DNA from: an uncultured Kangiella sp.
GTDB taxonomy: Bacteria; Pseudomonadota; Gammaproteobacteria; Enterobacterales; Kangiellaceae
Direction: 5' to 3'
Assembly: GCA_947498625.1 (NCBI GenBank)
Contig: CANMKR010000001.1
Location: 364,090 to 428,089, forward strand
DNA: 64,000 bases
A program made the translations under genes and the position numbers. The stretch's first letter is position 1. Every line of letters begins with the position of its first letter. Shown piece by piece: positions 26,528 to 37,214 of this stretch. The notes beneath the pieces were generated by a model that made no database searches, was not told the origin of the DNA, and saw only the letters and a list, made by a program, of their open reading frames with translations.

Positions 26528-28477
26528 TTGAACGACTTAGTTAAAAACATTCTTTTTTGGGCGGTTACCGCAATCATTCTATTCTTTGTTATCGAGCAAG
26601 TGAATCAGCGAGCTATGGATAACAGCAAAATCCCGTTCAGTGAGTTTGTTCAAAAAATCGAAAGTAAAGAGTTTGCCAAAGTAAAAATTGATCCGAATAA
26701 CGGCGGATTAGTAGTTGGTTTAACCGATGAAAATAATCCTGAAGATCAAACAGTTTCTCAGATCCCTTATGGCAGTGTTGAAAAATTAAACGAATTATTG
26801 CTTGAGAATAAGGTCGACTATGAAGCTGTGAAGCCAGAAGGCAATGGTGTTATTAGTACTATCTTGTTTACTTTTGGCCCAATTCTTTTATTGATAGCCG
26901 TTTGGATTTATTTCATGCGCCAAATGCAAGGCGGTGGTAAAGGCGGTGGTGCTTTATCATTTGGTAAATCAAAAGCTCGCATGCTGTCAGAAGACCAAGT
27001 TAAAACTACCTTTGCTGATGTAGCAGGAGTAGAGGAAGCGAAAGAAGAAGTAGGTGAGTTAGTTGATTTTCTAAGAGACCCTCGCAAATATCAAAAATTA
27101 GGTGGAACTATTCCTCGTGGTGTTTTGATGGTGGGTCCTCCTGGTACCGGTAAAACTTTGTTGGCGCGAGCCATTGCCGGTGAAGCGAAAGTTCCATTCT
27201 TTACTATTTCAGGCTCAGATTTCGTGGAAATGTTTGTGGGTGTTGGTGCTTCGCGGGTTCGCGATATGTTTGAACAAGCTAAGAAGCATGCGCCTTGTAT
27301 TATTTTTATTGATGAAATTGATGCGGTAGGCCGTCATCGTGGAGCTGGCATGGGCGGTGGTCACGATGAGCGTGAGCAAACCTTGAACCAATTGTTGGTT
27401 GAAATGGATGGTTTTGAAGGTGGCGAAGGCGTGATTGTGATTGCCGCAACGAACCGCCCTGATGTATTAGATCCTGCTTTATTGCGTCCGGGTCGTTTTG
27501 ACCGCCAAGTGGTGGTTGGTTTACCCGATATAAAGGGTCGCGAAAAGATTTTACAAGTTCACATGCGTAAAGTTCCAGCAGCAGATGACGTGGTTGCGGG
27601 TGTTATTGCTCGTGGTACTCCTGGTTTTTCAGGTGCGGATTTAGCGAATCTTGTGAATGAAGCCGCCTTATTTGCTGCGCGTGAAAATCAACGCACAGTT
27701 AATATGGAGCATTTCGAGAAAGCGAAAGACAAAATCATGATGGGTGCAGAACGCCGCTCTATGGTGATGACTGAAGAAGAGAAACGCAATACCGCTTATC
27801 ATGAAGCAGGTCACGCGATTGTTGGTTTGAAAGTGCCAAGCCATGATCCAGTTTATAAGGTGAGCATTATTCCTAGAGGACGTGCTTTAGGTGTGACTAT
27901 GTATTTACCTGAGCAAGATCGTTATTCAATGTCCAAAGAGCAATTAGAGTCGCAATTGTCTTCATTATTTGGCGGTCGTATTGCAGAAGAAATTTTAAAT
28001 GGGCCTGAACAAGTCACTACGGGTGCTTCTAATGATATCGAACGCGCTACTGAAATAGCTCGTAATATGGTTACTAAATGGGGCCTTTCTGAAAAATTAG
28101 GACCGCTGTCTTATGCCCAAGATGAAGGTGAAGTTTTCTTAGGCCGCTCGGTAACCCAGCACAAAAATATAGCTGACGATACTGCTCGTTGTATTGATCA
28201 GGAAATTCGTAATTTTATTGATCGAAATTATCAACGTGCAGAAAAAATCTTGAATGAGAACCTAGATAAATTGCACGCAATGGCTGGCGCATTAATGAAG
28301 TATGAGACTATTGATGCTAAGCAAATTGCTCAAATTATGGATGGCAATGATCCTGAGCCACCTCAAAACTGGGAACAAAAACCTGAAGGCCCGAATAATC
28401 CTCCAAAAGACCCAAAAGCTTCAGATGAGGATAAGCAAGAAGGCTCACCAGTGGTTGTTAAGCTCAGAGAAGATTAA
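26528..28477 (+). CDS. ftsH: ATP-dependent zinc metalloprotease FtsH
   Basis: FtsH is the membrane-anchored hexameric AAA+ protease that removes misfolded membrane proteins and regulators such as LpxC. The 649-residue protein has a membrane segment at about residues 5-21, a periplasmic domain, a second membrane segment at about 108-128, Walker A GPPGTGKT, Walker [12 protein letters not shown], the second region of homology ([20 protein letters not shown]) and the zinc motif HEAGH. The C-terminal tail is rich in Pro, Lys and Asp. Translation starts at TTG. A terminator follows. Confidence 0.98.
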   Translation: MNDLVKNILFWAVTAIILFFVIEQVNQRAMDNSKIPFSEFVQKIESKEFAKVKIDPNNGGLVVGLTDENNPEDQTVSQIPYGSVEKLNELLLENKVDYEAVKPEGNGVISTILFTFGPILLLIAVWIYFMRQMQGGGKGGGALSFGKSKARMLSEDQVKTTFADVAGVEEAKEEVGELVDFLRDPRKYQKLGGTIPRGVLMVGPPGTGKTLLARAIAGEAKVPFFTISGSDFVEMFVGVGASRVRDMFEQAKKHAPCIIFIDEIDAVGRHRGAGMGGGHDEREQTLNQLLVEMDGFEGGEGVIVIAATNRPDVLDPALLRPGRFDRQVVVGLPDIKGREKILQVHMRKVPAADDVVAGVIARGTPGFSGADLANLVNEAALFAARENQRTVNMEHFEKAKDKIMMGAERRSMVMTEEEKRNTAYHEAGHAIVGLKVPSHDPVYKVSIIPRGRALGVTMYLPEQDRYSMSKEQLESQLSSLFGGRIAEEILNGPEQVTTGASNDIERATEIARNMVTKWGLSEKLGPLSYAQDEGEVFLGRSVTQHKNIADDTARCIDQEIRNFIDRNYQRAEKILNENLDKLHAMAGALMKYETIDAKQIAQIMDGNDPEPPQNWEQKPEGPNNPPKDPKASDEDKQEGSPVVVKLRED

Positions 28478-28483
28478 AAGATG

Positions 28484-28507
28484 AAAAGGTCCGTAAGGGC
28501 CTTTTTT
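28484..28507 (+). terminator. Terminator after ftsH
   Basis: AAAAGGTCC and GGGCCTTTT pair around a GTAA loop with one G-T pair, followed by T6. It separates ftsH from folP and suggests partial read-through or a weak promoter for folP in the roughly 50 bases after it. Confidence 0.85.
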
Positions 28508-28560
28508 GATGGTTCCTAAATTAAGAAAGAATTAAGACAGAAATTAAAAGAATACTAGTA

Positions 28561-29373
28561 ATGCAATCTATTTTAAAAAAGCCAGGCCCTTTAGTAATGG
28601 GTATTTTAAATGTTACTCCAGACTCATTTTCGGATGGCGGCTTATTTTTAGATAAAGACTTAGCAGTTCAGCGAGCTGAAAAAATGATCGCTGAGGGTGC
28701 TGATGTGATTGATATCGGTGGTGAATCTACACGCCCTGGTGCGGCACCTGTAACTGAAGCAGAAGAACTTGATCGCGTTATCCCTTTAATTGAAGCATTA
28801 AACGCTTTAGATATAGCCATATCGGTAGATACTTCCAAGGCGGCGGTTATGCAGGAAGCTATAAGTGCTGGCGCTTCAATGATCAATGATGTGCGAGCTT
28901 TGCAAGAAGAAGGCGCTTTGGACCTAGTGGCTAGTTCAAAGGTTGAAGTATGTTTAATGCATATGCAAGGTCAGCCCAGAACGATGCAAGATGCTCCTCA
29001 ATATAATGATGTTGTCTCCGATGTTGTCGACTTCTTTAAAGAGCGCTTAGTTGCTTGTGTCAATAAAGGGATAAATAAGAGTAGGATTTGTTTTGATCCC
29101 GGTATTGGCTTTGGCAAGAATCTTGCGCATAATTGTCGATTGCTACAAGAGTTACCTAAATTGTTGATTGATGAAGTGCCTTTATTGGTCGGTGTTTCAA
29201 GAAAGCGAATGTTCGGTGAAATCTTGAATTTACCGCTAGAGGAAAGAATGCTAGCTAGCGTTTCTGCAGGTTTATTAGCAGTCTCGAAAGGTGCTAAAAT
29301 CTTGCGAGTACATGATGTGAAAGAAACTAAGCAAGCAATAGAAGTATATAAAGCGATTGAACAGAACCACTAA
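28561..29373 (+). CDS. folP: Dihydropteroate synthase
   Basis: FolP condenses p-aminobenzoate with hydroxymethyl-dihydropterin pyrophosphate in folate synthesis and is the sulfonamide target. The 270-residue TIM barrel shows MGILNVTPDSFSDGG, DIGGESTRPGA, ISVDTSK, CFDPGIGFGKN and VGVSRKRMFGE. The order ftsH-folP-glmM is the familiar gammaproteobacterial one. Confidence 0.97.
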   Translation: MQSILKKPGPLVMGILNVTPDSFSDGGLFLDKDLAVQRAEKMIAEGADVIDIGGESTRPGAAPVTEAEELDRVIPLIEALNALDIAISVDTSKAAVMQEAISAGASMINDVRALQEEGALDLVASSKVEVCLMHMQGQPRTMQDAPQYNDVVSDVVDFFKERLVACVNKGINKSRICFDPGIGFGKNLAHNCRLLQELPKLLIDEVPLLVGVSRKRMFGEILNLPLEERMLASVSAGLLAVSKGAKILRVHDVKETKQAIEVYKAIEQNH

Positions 29374-29427
29374 AAAGAACCACTAAACAAAACGATAGAA
29401 TAATGATAACAAAGAGTAGGATGAGTA

Positions 29428-30753
29428 ATGCGTAAATATTTTGGTACAGATGGGATCCGAGGAACCGTAGGTCAGTTTCCTATCACCCCTGAGTTTGTCT
29501 TAAAATTAGGCTGGGCCGCAGGTAAAGTATTAGTTAAAAATAGCCAAGGCGGTAAAGTGGTCATTGGTAAAGATACTAGGATTTCTGGCTATATGTTTGA
29601 ATCTGTATTAGAAGCGGGTTTGACCGCAGCTGGTGTTGATAGTTTGTTAGTTGGACCGATGCCGACCCCTGCAGTAGCTTATTTAACACGGACATTTAGA
29701 GCTGATGCCGGGATGGTCATTAGTGCTTCGCATAATCCATTCCATGATAATGGTATTAAGTTCTTCTCTAAAGATGGAACTAAGTTGAATGATGAGATAG
29801 AGCTGGAAATTGAAAAATATTTAGATCAAGACATGGATTCACTTCCTTCAGAATTGTTAGGAAAGGCTTATAGGATTGAAGATGCAGCAGCGCGTTACAT
29901 CGAATTTTGTAAGGCGAGTGTTCCCCATGATTTTAGCTTGAAAGGCATGAAAATCGTTTTAGATTGCGCGCATGGAGCTGCTTACCATATAGCGCCTTAC
30001 GTCTTTAAAGAGCTTGGCGCGGAAGTGATTTCCATAGGTATCAGCCCTGACGGTTTAAATATCAATAAGGATGTTGGTGCGACTCATACCGATCCCCTTG
30101 CTAAGAAAGTTTTGCAAGAGAGAGCTGACCTAGGTATTGCATTTGATGGGGATGCGGATCGGGTAATGATGATTGATTCGCAAGGAAATCTAGTTAATGG
30201 TGATCAGCTTGTTCAATTAATTGCCGAATCTATGCATGCTGATGGTCAGTTGGATGGAGGTGTTGTTGGTACCTTAATGACTAATGTAGCTGTAGAGCAA
30301 AAGTTAAAAGACAAAGGCATTTCTTTTGTTCGAGCCAATGTTGGTGATCGTTATGTAATGGAAGCGCTTAAAAAGAATAATTGGTCTATAGGTGGCGAGT
30401 CATCAGGTCATGTTATTAGTTTAGAGCATAATACAACCGGTGATGGTATTGTTGCTGCTTTGCGATCTCTGTATGCACTGAAAGTATTAAATTGTAAATT
30501 AAATCAATGGGCTAGTGAGAATCCTTTGGCTCCCCAATGTTTGATTAATGTCAGAGTTACGGATGCGAAGAAAGCTTTAGAGTCAGAAAAACTGCAGGAT
30601 GAAATCGTTAAAGTAGAAAAAGAATTAAACGACTCTGGCAGGGTGTTAATTCGGGCATCTGGCACCGAGCCCTTAATTAGAGTAATGGTTGAGGCTGCAG
30701 AAGAAATAGTAGCGAAATCAAAAGCGGAGCAAATAGCGGGTTGTATCAGTTAA
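29428..30753 (+). CDS. glmM: Phosphoglucosamine mutase
   Basis: GlmM interconverts glucosamine-6-phosphate and glucosamine-1-phosphate on the way to UDP-GlcNAc for peptidoglycan and LPS. The 441-residue protein begins [13 protein letters not shown], has the active-site serine loop [15 protein letters not shown] (Ser near 101), the metal site [11 protein letters not shown], the sugar loop GGESSGHVI and the C-terminal phosphate site [14 protein letters not shown]. It is the end of the rlmE-ftsH-folP-glmM stretch. Confidence 0.98.
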   Translation: MRKYFGTDGIRGTVGQFPITPEFVLKLGWAAGKVLVKNSQGGKVVIGKDTRISGYMFESVLEAGLTAAGVDSLLVGPMPTPAVAYLTRTFRADAGMVISASHNPFHDNGIKFFSKDGTKLNDEIELEIEKYLDQDMDSLPSELLGKAYRIEDAAARYIEFCKASVPHDFSLKGMKIVLDCAHGAAYHIAPYVFKELGAEVISIGISPDGLNINKDVGATHTDPLAKKVLQERADLGIAFDGDADRVMMIDSQGNLVNGDQLVQLIAESMHADGQLDGGVVGTLMTNVAVEQKLKDKGISFVRANVGDRYVMEALKKNNWSIGGESSGHVISLEHNTTGDGIVAALRSLYALKVLNCKLNQWASENPLAPQCLINVRVTDAKKALESEKLQDEIVKVEKELNDSGRVLIRASGTEPLIRVMVEAAEEIVAKSKAEQIAGCIS

Positions 30754-30799
30754 AATCAATGACTTAATATCCAAAAAATACAAAAAATAGGCTGAAATT

Positions 30800-30829
30800 T
30801 TGTATATAAGTTATTGTTTCGTGTATACT
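30800..30829 (+). promoter_or_regulatory. Promoter of the OmpA-family gene
   Basis: TTGTAT (30800-30805) and TATACT (30824-30829) are 18 bases apart. This is a good housekeeping promoter about 55 bases upstream of an abundant-type outer membrane protein gene. Confidence 0.6.
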
Positions 30830-30883
30830 GCGGGAATATTTTGAGCAAATTGGAATACTTCTATATAAGAGAGGGCAAATCAA

Positions 30884-32038
30884 ATGAAGAAGTTATTAGT
30901 AAGTGCTTGCTTATTATCTGCTAGTGTAGCGGGTTTTGCAGGCGAAGGTGAAGTAAAAGAAAGAGATGGTTTATACCTTTTTGGAAGCTTCAATGATACA
31001 CATTTTGACAAAGCTACTGGAATTAATAGTAGTGGTGATACAGGTAATTTGGGTCTAGGTTTAGGTTGGTACTTAAACAAAACTTGGGGGGTCGAATTTA
31101 ATTATATAGAAGACGACATCCGTTATGATGGCTCGAATAATGGTTCCGATATCCAAACATATTCATTAGATGCTGTTTACAACTGGACGGGTTTGAATGG
31201 CGCAACTACTTTCCCTTATGCAAAAATTGGTGCTGGAAAAATGAATGTGCAAGTAGGCGCTGACATGGTTACACCTGCTCAATTAGATGCTGCTGAAGGT
31301 GATGTTTATTATAAAGGCGGACTTGGTTTGCAGCACTTCTTTACCGATAGTTTCTTTGGACGTATTGGCGTTGATTGGACTGGTGGTGAAGAGCAGCAAA
31401 ACCACAAAAACTACTATGTGAACCTTGGTTTCTTCTTTGGCAATACAGATCGTGGCGCTGTAGCGGCTCCTGTTAAAGCTCCTGCAACTGCTCCTAAAGA
31501 TTCTGATGGTGATGGTGTAATTGATGCGAACGATCGTTGTCCTGGTACTCCAGCTGGCGCGCGCGTTGACGCTAATGGTTGTCCAGTAGATTCTGATGGC
31601 GACGGCGTATATGACTATCAAGATGCTTGTCCAAACACTGCTGCTGGCGTGAAAGTTGATGCTAAAGGTTGTGAAGTAGTTGAAGCAGCTGAGAAAGTAG
31701 TTATCGATATGCGTTTAAACTTCGATACTAACGCTTATGCTATCAAGCCAGAGATGGTTTCAGAAATCGCTAAAGTAGCTGAGTTCTTAGGTCAGTTCTC
31801 TAACGTAGATGCTGAAATCCAAGGTCACACTGACAGCGTAGGTTCTGCAAGCTACAACCAAGGCTTATCAGAGCGTCGTGCTAAATCTGTTGTTGATTAC
31901 TTAGTAAGCAACTTTGGCATTGCGGCTTCTCGCTTATCAGCTGTAGGTTATGGTGAAGCTCGTCCAATCGCAGACAATGGTACTGCTGAAGGTCGTGCAC
32001 TTAACCGTCGCGCAGAAGCGAACTTAGAATCTAAGTAA
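30884..32038 (+). CDS. OmpA-family outer membrane protein with TSP3 repeats
   Basis: This 384-residue protein links the outer membrane to peptidoglycan. A signal peptide (KKLLVSACLLSASVAGFAG) precedes an OmpA-like 8-stranded barrel of about 150 residues rich in aromatic strands, then a Pro/Ala linker, two calcium-binding thrombospondin-type-3 segments (DSDGDGVIDANDRCPGTP, DSDGDGVYDYQDACPNT) with paired cysteines, and the OmpA C-terminal domain (IQGHTDSVGSASYNQGLSER, GYGEARPIADNGT). The C-terminal half uses fewer synonymous codons, as expected for a highly expressed gene. It has its own promoter and terminator. Confidence 0.95.
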   Translation: MKKLLVSACLLSASVAGFAGEGEVKERDGLYLFGSFNDTHFDKATGINSSGDTGNLGLGLGWYLNKTWGVEFNYIEDDIRYDGSNNGSDIQTYSLDAVYNWTGLNGATTFPYAKIGAGKMNVQVGADMVTPAQLDAAEGDVYYKGGLGLQHFFTDSFFGRIGVDWTGGEEQQNHKNYYVNLGFFFGNTDRGAVAAPVKAPATAPKDSDGDGVIDANDRCPGTPAGARVDANGCPVDSDGDGVYDYQDACPNTAAGVKVDAKGCEVVEAAEKVVIDMRLNFDTNAYAIKPEMVSEIAKVAEFLGQFSNVDAEIQGHTDSVGSASYNQGLSERRAKSVVDYLVSNFGIAASRLSAVGYGEARPIADNGTAEGRALNRRAEANLESK

Positions 32039-32059
32039 TTTAGATTTTAGAGCGTTATT

Positions 32060-32083
32060 AAAACCCAGCCTCGGCTGGGTTTT
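32060..32083 (+). terminator. Terminator of the OmpA-family gene
   Basis: AAAACCCAGCC and GGCTGGGTTTT pair perfectly around a TC loop. The stem is long and GC-rich, ending in T-rich sequence. Confidence 0.92.
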
Positions 32084-32183
32084 ATTTTGCCTGAAATAAA
32101 TAATTGAGCTATTATCTAAGAACACAACAAGAAAATTCTTTAAGATCAAACGGTTGTCAAAGAATCTATAACAGGAGTTACCC

Positions 32184-32591
32184 ATGCTTAAGTCCGTTGC
32201 AGTAAGAGATTATATGACCTCAGCCATGATTACATTAGCACCTGAAACTGATGTTGTTGAGGCTGCTCAAACAATGCTTGAGTATAGGCTTACCGGAGCT
32301 CCAGTGCTTGATGATCATAATCGATTAATCGGCTTTCTATCAGAAAAAGACTGTTTACATACGGTTCTGAGTGCGATTTACCATGGTGACTTAGGTGACA
32401 GGGTTATGGATCGGATGACTAAAGAAGTTCGTAGCTGCCATCCCGATGATAGTATTGCGGATATTGCAGAACGTTTCTTACAAGACAATTGCCGCATGTA
32501 TCCCGTGGTCGAGAAAAGCCAATTAGTAGGAATGATTTCAAGGCAATCGATTTTGAAAGCTTTGCAATTTATTGGTGTTAACTGGGAATAG
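32184..32591 (+). CDS. CBS-domain protein (two CBS motifs)
   Basis: This 135-residue cytoplasmic protein consists of a CBS pair: SVAVRDYMTSAMITLAPETD with GAPVLDDHNRLIGFLSEKD, then VMDRMTKEVRSCHPDDSI with YPVVEKSQLVGMISRQS. CBS pairs bind adenosine nucleotides or SAM and act as energy sensors. CAGGAGT precedes the start. It converges with the nqrM gene with a 22-base gap. The partner protein is unknown. Confidence 0.9.
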   Translation: MLKSVAVRDYMTSAMITLAPETDVVEAAQTMLEYRLTGAPVLDDHNRLIGFLSEKDCLHTVLSAIYHGDLGDRVMDRMTKEVRSCHPDDSIADIAERFLQDNCRMYPVVEKSQLVGMISRQSILKALQFIGVNWE

Positions 32592-32613
32592 GCTGTCAGT
32601 AAAGATTAAGAAG

Positions 32614-32829
32614 TTAATCTTCAAGAATTTGAATATTCAAGCGGCGCTCATTTCTTAAACGGGCGCGCTTTTTCGCGCAAGGTTTTTCGCAGTCGCAAGC
32701 TTTTTCAATACCTAAAGCATCCAACCCACCACAGCTGCCGCTGATGCGTTTCTTTTGAATAATATAGCCAACGGCCATAATAAGAATGACAAAGGCAAAT
32801 AATATAAAAGCTAGTAGGAAAGTATCCAC
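32614..32829 (-). CDS. nqrM: Na+-NQR maturation protein NqrM
   Basis: NqrM (DUF539 family) is needed to insert the iron centre between NqrD and NqrE of Na+-NQR. The 71-residue product has one N-terminal membrane helix (FLLAFILFAFVILIMAVGYI) and the conserved cysteine set GSCGGLDALG, CDCEKPC. I start at the GTG at 32829 because family members begin right before the helix; the open frame extends further upstream into apbE. It is the last gene of the nqr cluster. Confidence 0.9.
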   Translation of the reverse strand: MDTFLLAFILFAFVILIMAVGYIIQKKRISGSCGGLDALGIEKACDCEKPCAKKRARLRNERRLNIQILED

Positions 32830-32872
32830 GAAAAACTCTGCTGTAGAAATTGTAGTTATTTTAACATACTCA

Positions 32873-33892
32873 TTATCGACTGATATAGGCTTTGAAGCGT
32901 TTATTTGAATCAGTCTTTGGTGCACCTTCCTGTTGGCTAATGGTATAGATAGCCAAATTGTGTTGATCGCCGAAGGCGTAGGCTTTTTCTTCGCCTAAAA
33001 CATTCAGCGCAGTGGCATAAGCGTCCGCATACATATTGCTGGGATGTAACACTGAAATAGAGGTGAGATTATGCTTTACCGGAAACCCATTTGTAGGGTC
33101 TATGGTATGGGAAAAGCGCTTACCATCAACTTCATAATAGTTTCTATAATCGCCCGAAGTAGCGATAGAAGTATTAAATAGGTTCACTGCCACCGATTGA
33201 GTTCGATTGACATTGTTAGAAGGTTGTTCAACAGCTATTTTCCAATTGAGGCGGTTCTGCTTTAATCCTTTTGCTTTAACTTCACCACCAATTTCAACAA
33301 GATAATCCTGTATATTATTCTGCTCTAAAATAGCGGCTAATTGATCTACTGCATAGCCTTTGGCAATGGCGGAAAGGTTTATGCTCATGCTGGGAATTGA
33401 TTTAGTAATGCATTTCGCTTCGCTATTGAAGTCGAGTTTATCAGTACCGATGACGGCTAATAACTCTTGAATTTCAGCTTCGTTAGGTACTTTTTCCTGA
33501 TACTCTTCTGAGCTAAAGCCCCAGCGTGAAATCAGCGGGCCAAGTGTAATATCAAATGCGCCTTGAGTTTCTTCAAAGATTTGCTTTGAAACTAAAAGCA
33601 CTTGCCATGTTTTATCTGAAAACTTAAAGCAAGAGGCTTCCTTTAGGTTATTAAATTGGTTGATTTCAGAGTTAGGAACATAGGTAGACATTAGTTGGTT
33701 AATATCTTCTAATTCGGCTTCAATGGCCTGATGAATTAGCTGTATGTCTTGGCTAGTGACTTTTGCGATAACGCTATAACTAGTGCCCATGGTAGAACCA
33801 ATGATTTTTTTATAATCAGCCTGATTAGAACAGCTACTAAAAGCAATAATAACAAAGAGTGAAAAAAAAGATTTGCGAATTGTCATAATCAT
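32873..33892 (-). CDS. apbE: FAD:protein FMN transferase ApbE
   Basis: ApbE attaches FMN covalently to threonines of NqrB and NqrC, using FAD as donor, in the periplasm. The 339-residue lipoprotein has the lipobox AFSSC near residue 20, then IGSTMGTSYSVIAK, AKGYAVDQLA, TSGDYRNYYEVDG, HTIDPTNGFP and MYADAYATALNVLG with the metal-binding Asp and Ala/Thr. It sits between nqrF and nqrM, its classic place. A terminator-like hairpin lies between nqrF and apbE. Confidence 0.96.
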   Translation of the reverse strand: MIMTIRKSFFSLFVIIAFSSCSNQADYKKIIGSTMGTSYSVIAKVTSQDIQLIHQAIEAELEDINQLMSTYVPNSEINQFNNLKEASCFKFSDKTWQVLLVSKQIFEETQGAFDITLGPLISRWGFSSEEYQEKVPNEAEIQELLAVIGTDKLDFNSEAKCITKSIPSMSINLSAIAKGYAVDQLAAILEQNNIQDYLVEIGGEVKAKGLKQNRLNWKIAVEQPSNNVNRTQSVAVNLFNTSIATSGDYRNYYEVDGKRFSHTIDPTNGFPVKHNLTSISVLHPSNMYADAYATALNVLGEEKAYAFGDQHNLAIYTISQQEGAPKTDSNKRFKAYISR

Positions 33893-33897
33893 CAGGC

Positions 33898-33930
33898 AAA
33901 AAAATAGGCAGCTATAAGCCGCCTATTTTA
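33898..33930 (-). terminator. Terminator-like hairpin between nqrF and apbE
   Basis: Read on the minus strand, AAATAGGCGGC and GCTGCCTATTT pair with one G-U around TTATA, followed by a T-run. It lies just before the apbE start and could reduce transcription of apbE-nqrM relative to the structural nqr genes. Coordinates are good to about one base. Confidence 0.75.
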
Positions 33931-33972
33931 ACTGAACTTTGAATATTTTGTTAGCTAGTGTTTTAGTGAAAT

Positions 33973-35199
33973 CTAGCCACCAAAATCATCCAATAAGATA
34001 TTCTCACGCTCAACACCTAAGTCTTCCAACATCTGAATAACAGCAGCATTCATCATTGGCGGACCACACATATAAAACTCACAATCTTCTGGAGCTGGGT
34101 GGTCTTTTAGATAATTTTCTAATAAGACATTATGGATAAAGCCAGTGTAACCTTCCCAATTATCTTCTGGTTGTGGGTCCGATAAAGCCACATGCCAGTC
34201 AAAATTTTCATTTTCGTTAGCTAGCATATCGAAATCTTCTACATAGAACATTTCACGAACCGAACGAGCACCGTACCAAAAGCTGACTTTACGGTTAGTT
34301 TTGATGCGGCGAAGTTGATCGAAAATATGCGAACGCATTGGAGCCATACCAGCACCACCACCCACGAATACCATTTCAGCTTCAGTCTCTTTAGCAAAGA
34401 ATTCGCCATAAGGACCAGAAATAGTAACTTTATCTCCTGGTTTTAGGTTGAAGATATAAGAAGACATTTTACCGGCAGGCAATGACATGTCGCGTGGAGG
34501 CGGAGTCGCAATACGTACGTTTAACATGATGATGCCTTCTTCTAAAGGATAGTTCGCCATAGAATAAGCACGAATAGTTTCTTCTTTAGTTTCAGCTTCA
34601 ATATCAAACAACTTAAAGCGATTCCAGTCTTCTTGGTATTCTTCTTCAACATCGAACTCAGAATACTTTAGCTTATAAGCAGGAGCTTCGATCTGAATAT
34701 AGCCACCAGCACGGAAAGGTACGCTTTCGCCATTAGGAATTTTAAGCTTTAACTCTTTAATGAAAGTTGCTTTGTTTTCATTAGAAATAACTTCACATTC
34801 CCATTTCTTAGTGCCAAAGACTTCTTCAGGCACTTCGATTTTCATGTCTTGCTTAACGGCAACCTGACAGGATAAACGATAACCTTCAGCAGCTTCGCGC
34901 TTATTAATATGGCTTTCTTCGGTAGGTAAAATAGAACCACCGCCATCGGTTACTTTACAGATACATTGACCGCAAGTGCCACCACCGCCGCAAGCAGATG
35001 ATACAAAAATACCAGAGTCGGCCAAAGCGCCAAGTAGCTTGCCACCCGCCTGTACAGTGATAGCTTTGTCAGCATCGCCATTGATATCGATTACCACATC
35101 ACCAGTACTAACTAGTTGCTTACGAGCAACCAATATGATTAATACCAAAGCGAAAATTACGGCTGTAAATAAAGCAACGCCTAAAATAATTTCATTCAT
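33973..35199 (-). CDS. nqrF: Na+-translocating NADH:quinone reductase subunit F
   Basis: NqrF is the NADH-oxidising subunit of Na+-NQR, anchored by one N-terminal helix ([20 protein letters not shown]). The 408-residue protein has a plant-type 2Fe-2S domain ([16 protein letters not shown]), an FAD-binding domain with [13 protein letters not shown] and an NADH-binding domain with [14 protein letters not shown] and [11 protein letters not shown]. It is the last gene of the tight nqrABCDEF set. Confidence 0.98.
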   Translation of the reverse strand: MNEIILGVALFTAVIFALVLIILVARKQLVSTGDVVIDINGDADKAITVQAGGKLLGALADSGIFVSSACGGGGTCGQCICKVTDGGGSILPTEESHINKREAAEGYRLSCQVAVKQDMKIEVPEEVFGTKKWECEVISNENKATFIKELKLKIPNGESVPFRAGGYIQIEAPAYKLKYSEFDVEEEYQEDWNRFKLFDIEAETKEETIRAYSMANYPLEEGIIMLNVRIATPPPRDMSLPAGKMSSYIFNLKPGDKVTISGPYGEFFAKETEAEMVFVGGGAGMAPMRSHIFDQLRRIKTNRKVSFWYGARSVREMFYVEDFDMLANENENFDWHVALSDPQPEDNWEGYTGFIHNVLLENYLKDHPAPEDCEFYMCGPPMMNAAVIQMLEDLGVERENILLDDFGG

Positions 35200-35210
35200 T
35201 AGAGTTCCCC

Positions 35211-35819
35211 TTACAGCTTAATGCCGGTAAACGACATGAATCCTAACGCCATCAAGCCAACCACGATAAAGGTAATACCTAAACCGCGCAAACCGTCTGG
35301 AACGTCAGAGTATTTCATTTTTTCGCGAATACCAGCTAAAGCCGCAATCGCTAATGCCCAACCAAAACCCGAACCTAAGCCAAAGACTACAGATTCAGAT
35401 AAGTTGTAATCACGCTCAACCATAAATAATGAGCCACCCATGATGGCGCAGTTCACGGTAATCAATGGTAGGAAGATACCTAGTGATTGATAAAGCGCTG
35501 GGAAGAACTTATCCAAAGTCATCTCGAGGATTTGCACAACTGCCGCGATAACCCCAATGTAGACAATTAAGCCTAGGAAGCTTAAGTCAGCTTCTGGGAA
35601 ACCTGCCCAAGTTAATGCGCCTTCAGCCAATAAGTTATTCAATAATAAATTGTTGACTGGAACGGTAATGGTTTGCACCACGATCACTGCAATACCTAAG
35701 CCAATCGAGGTTTGTACTTTCTTAGATACTGCCAGGAAAGTACACATCCCAAGTAGGAATGATAAGGCTAAGTTTTCAACGAAAACCGCACGTACAAATA
35801 AAGAAATATAATGTTCCAT
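35211..35819 (-). CDS. nqrE: Na+-NQR subunit E
   Basis: NqrE is a 202-residue membrane subunit with six helices. With NqrD it holds the intramembrane iron centre, whose cysteines are visible here in [10 protein letters not shown] and TVNCAIMGG. It overlaps the nqrD stop by 1 base. Confidence 0.97.
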   Translation of the reverse strand: MEHYISLFVRAVFVENLALSFLLGMCTFLAVSKKVQTSIGLGIAVIVVQTITVPVNNLLLNNLLAEGALTWAGFPEADLSFLGLIVYIGVIAAVVQILEMTLDKFFPALYQSLGIFLPLITVNCAIMGGSLFMVERDYNLSESVVFGLGSGFGWALAIAALAGIREKMKYSDVPDGLRGLGITFIVVGLMALGFMSFTGIKL

Positions 35820-36454
35820 TATTCTTTCTCCTCGACTTGATCAGTTTTCCAAGTTCTCAGCGCCCAGATCAGTAAACCAATAATAAAGAATGAACTCGCC
35901 GGTAATAGCAGTAAGCCATTAGTTTGATACCAGCCACCATCAGAGACGGTTTGGAAGATGGTTTGTCCCCATAACTTGCCTGAACCAAATAGTTCGCGGA
36001 AGAAAGCAACAACGATTAACAAAATCGAATAGCCTAAACCATTACCGATACCATCAAGGAAACTCATAACAGGGCCATTTTTCATGGCATAAGCTTCGGC
36101 ACGCCCCATAACGATACAGTTGGTAATAATCAAACCAACAAATACCGCTAACTGTTTTGAGACTTCATAGGCGTAAGCTTTTAAAATTTGGTCAACCATA
36201 ATTACCAAGGAAGCAATAATAGTCATCTGTACGATGATACGAATGCTTGAAGGAATGTGGTGACGGATCAAACTGATCAATAAGTTTGAAAAAGCTACCA
36301 CCGCAGTTAGCGCTAAACTCATCACGAAAGCCGTTTCTAACTTAACGGTTACCGCTAAAGCTGAACAAATACCTAAAACCTGTAAGGCGATAGGGTTGTT
36401 ATTAAAGATCGGTCCTAGTAAAACCGATTTAGCTTCTTGTTTATCAAAAGCCAT
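35819..36454 (-). CDS. nqrD: Na+-NQR subunit D
   Basis: NqrD is a 211-residue membrane subunit, homologous to NqrE in inverted topology. The iron-ligand cysteines are in [13 protein letters not shown] and [15 protein letters not shown]. It is 1 base from nqrC, consistent with a single transcript. Confidence 0.97.
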   Translation of the reverse strand: MAFDKQEAKSVLLGPIFNNNPIALQVLGICSALAVTVKLETAFVMSLALTAVVAFSNLLISLIRHHIPSSIRIIVQMTIIASLVIMVDQILKAYAYEVSKQLAVFVGLIITNCIVMGRAEAYAMKNGPVMSFLDGIGNGLGYSILLIVVAFFRELFGSGKLWGQTIFQTVSDGGWYQTNGLLLLPASSFFIIGLLIWALRTWKTDQVEEKE

Positions 36455-36455
36455 T

Positions 36456-37214
36456 TTAAATTTCCCCCGCTCTTACTTTATCTAAGAATGGACCAAAGCC
36501 ATCGTCGCCTAACCAAAAACGAATCATGCCTTCAACACCATTGGTCGTCCAAGTTGCACCAGATAGTGCATCCACTTCGTTATTATCGTCAGCGACGTTT
36601 TTAACGAGTGTAATCACAGGTACACCTTTCGGGTCTAACACTTTCTTACCAGGCCACTTAGCTAACCAATTTGCATTTTCGATTTCGCCACCTAAACCTG
36701 GAGTTTCACCGTGCTCATAGTACTTAAGGCCTTTTACCGTTTGTAAGTCTTTATCCAAAGCGATAAAACCGTACAAAGTCGAGAATAAACCTTTACCGTG
36801 GATTGGCAAAATGATGCTATCGAGCTGACCATCTTTCTTTACCATATAAACGTGAGCAACTTGCGAGCGAGTACCGATACCGCCTAAGTCTTGGTTAGCA
36901 GTTAACTTTAAATTAGTTGCTGAGTTTTTAGCGAAAGCACGTTGGTCGAAACCTGCTGGCTCTTCTACAAAAGAGCCGGTCGCTAAATCAACGTACTTTG
37001 ATTCAACTTGGCTGAATAACTCTTCAACACTTGCTGAAGAACCTGCTTCAATCATTCCAGCAGCGACTAAAATATTTCGCTTTTTATCTAAGGCTTTGTT
37101 TTTTTCCTGCATTGGTTTAAGTTTGATCGCAGCAGTTGAAACTACCACCGAACACACCAAGCTTAAAAGCAAAGCAACAACAATAGTTTTTGTAGGACTT
37201 TCTTTACTAGACAT
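36456..37214 (-). CDS. nqrC: Na+-NQR subunit C
   Basis: NqrC carries a covalent FMN on the periplasmic side. The 252-residue protein has one N-terminal helix ([20 protein letters not shown]) and the flavinylation motif [13 protein letters not shown], with Thr as FMN acceptor. I start at ATG 37214, with GGAGGG upstream, overlapping nqrB by 8 bases; an earlier in-frame start lies inside nqrB and is less likely. Confidence 0.97.
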   Translation of the reverse strand: MSSKESPTKTIVVALLLSLVCSVVVSTAAIKLKPMQEKNKALDKKRNILVAAGMIEAGSSASVEELFSQVESKYVDLATGSFVEEPAGFDQRAFAKNSATNLKLTANQDLGGIGTRSQVAHVYMVKKDGQLDSIILPIHGKGLFSTLYGFIALDKDLQTVKGLKYYEHGETPGLGGEIENANWLAKWPGKKVLDPKGVPVITLVKNVADDNNEVDALSGATWTTNGVEGMIRFWLGDDGFGPFLDKVRAGEI

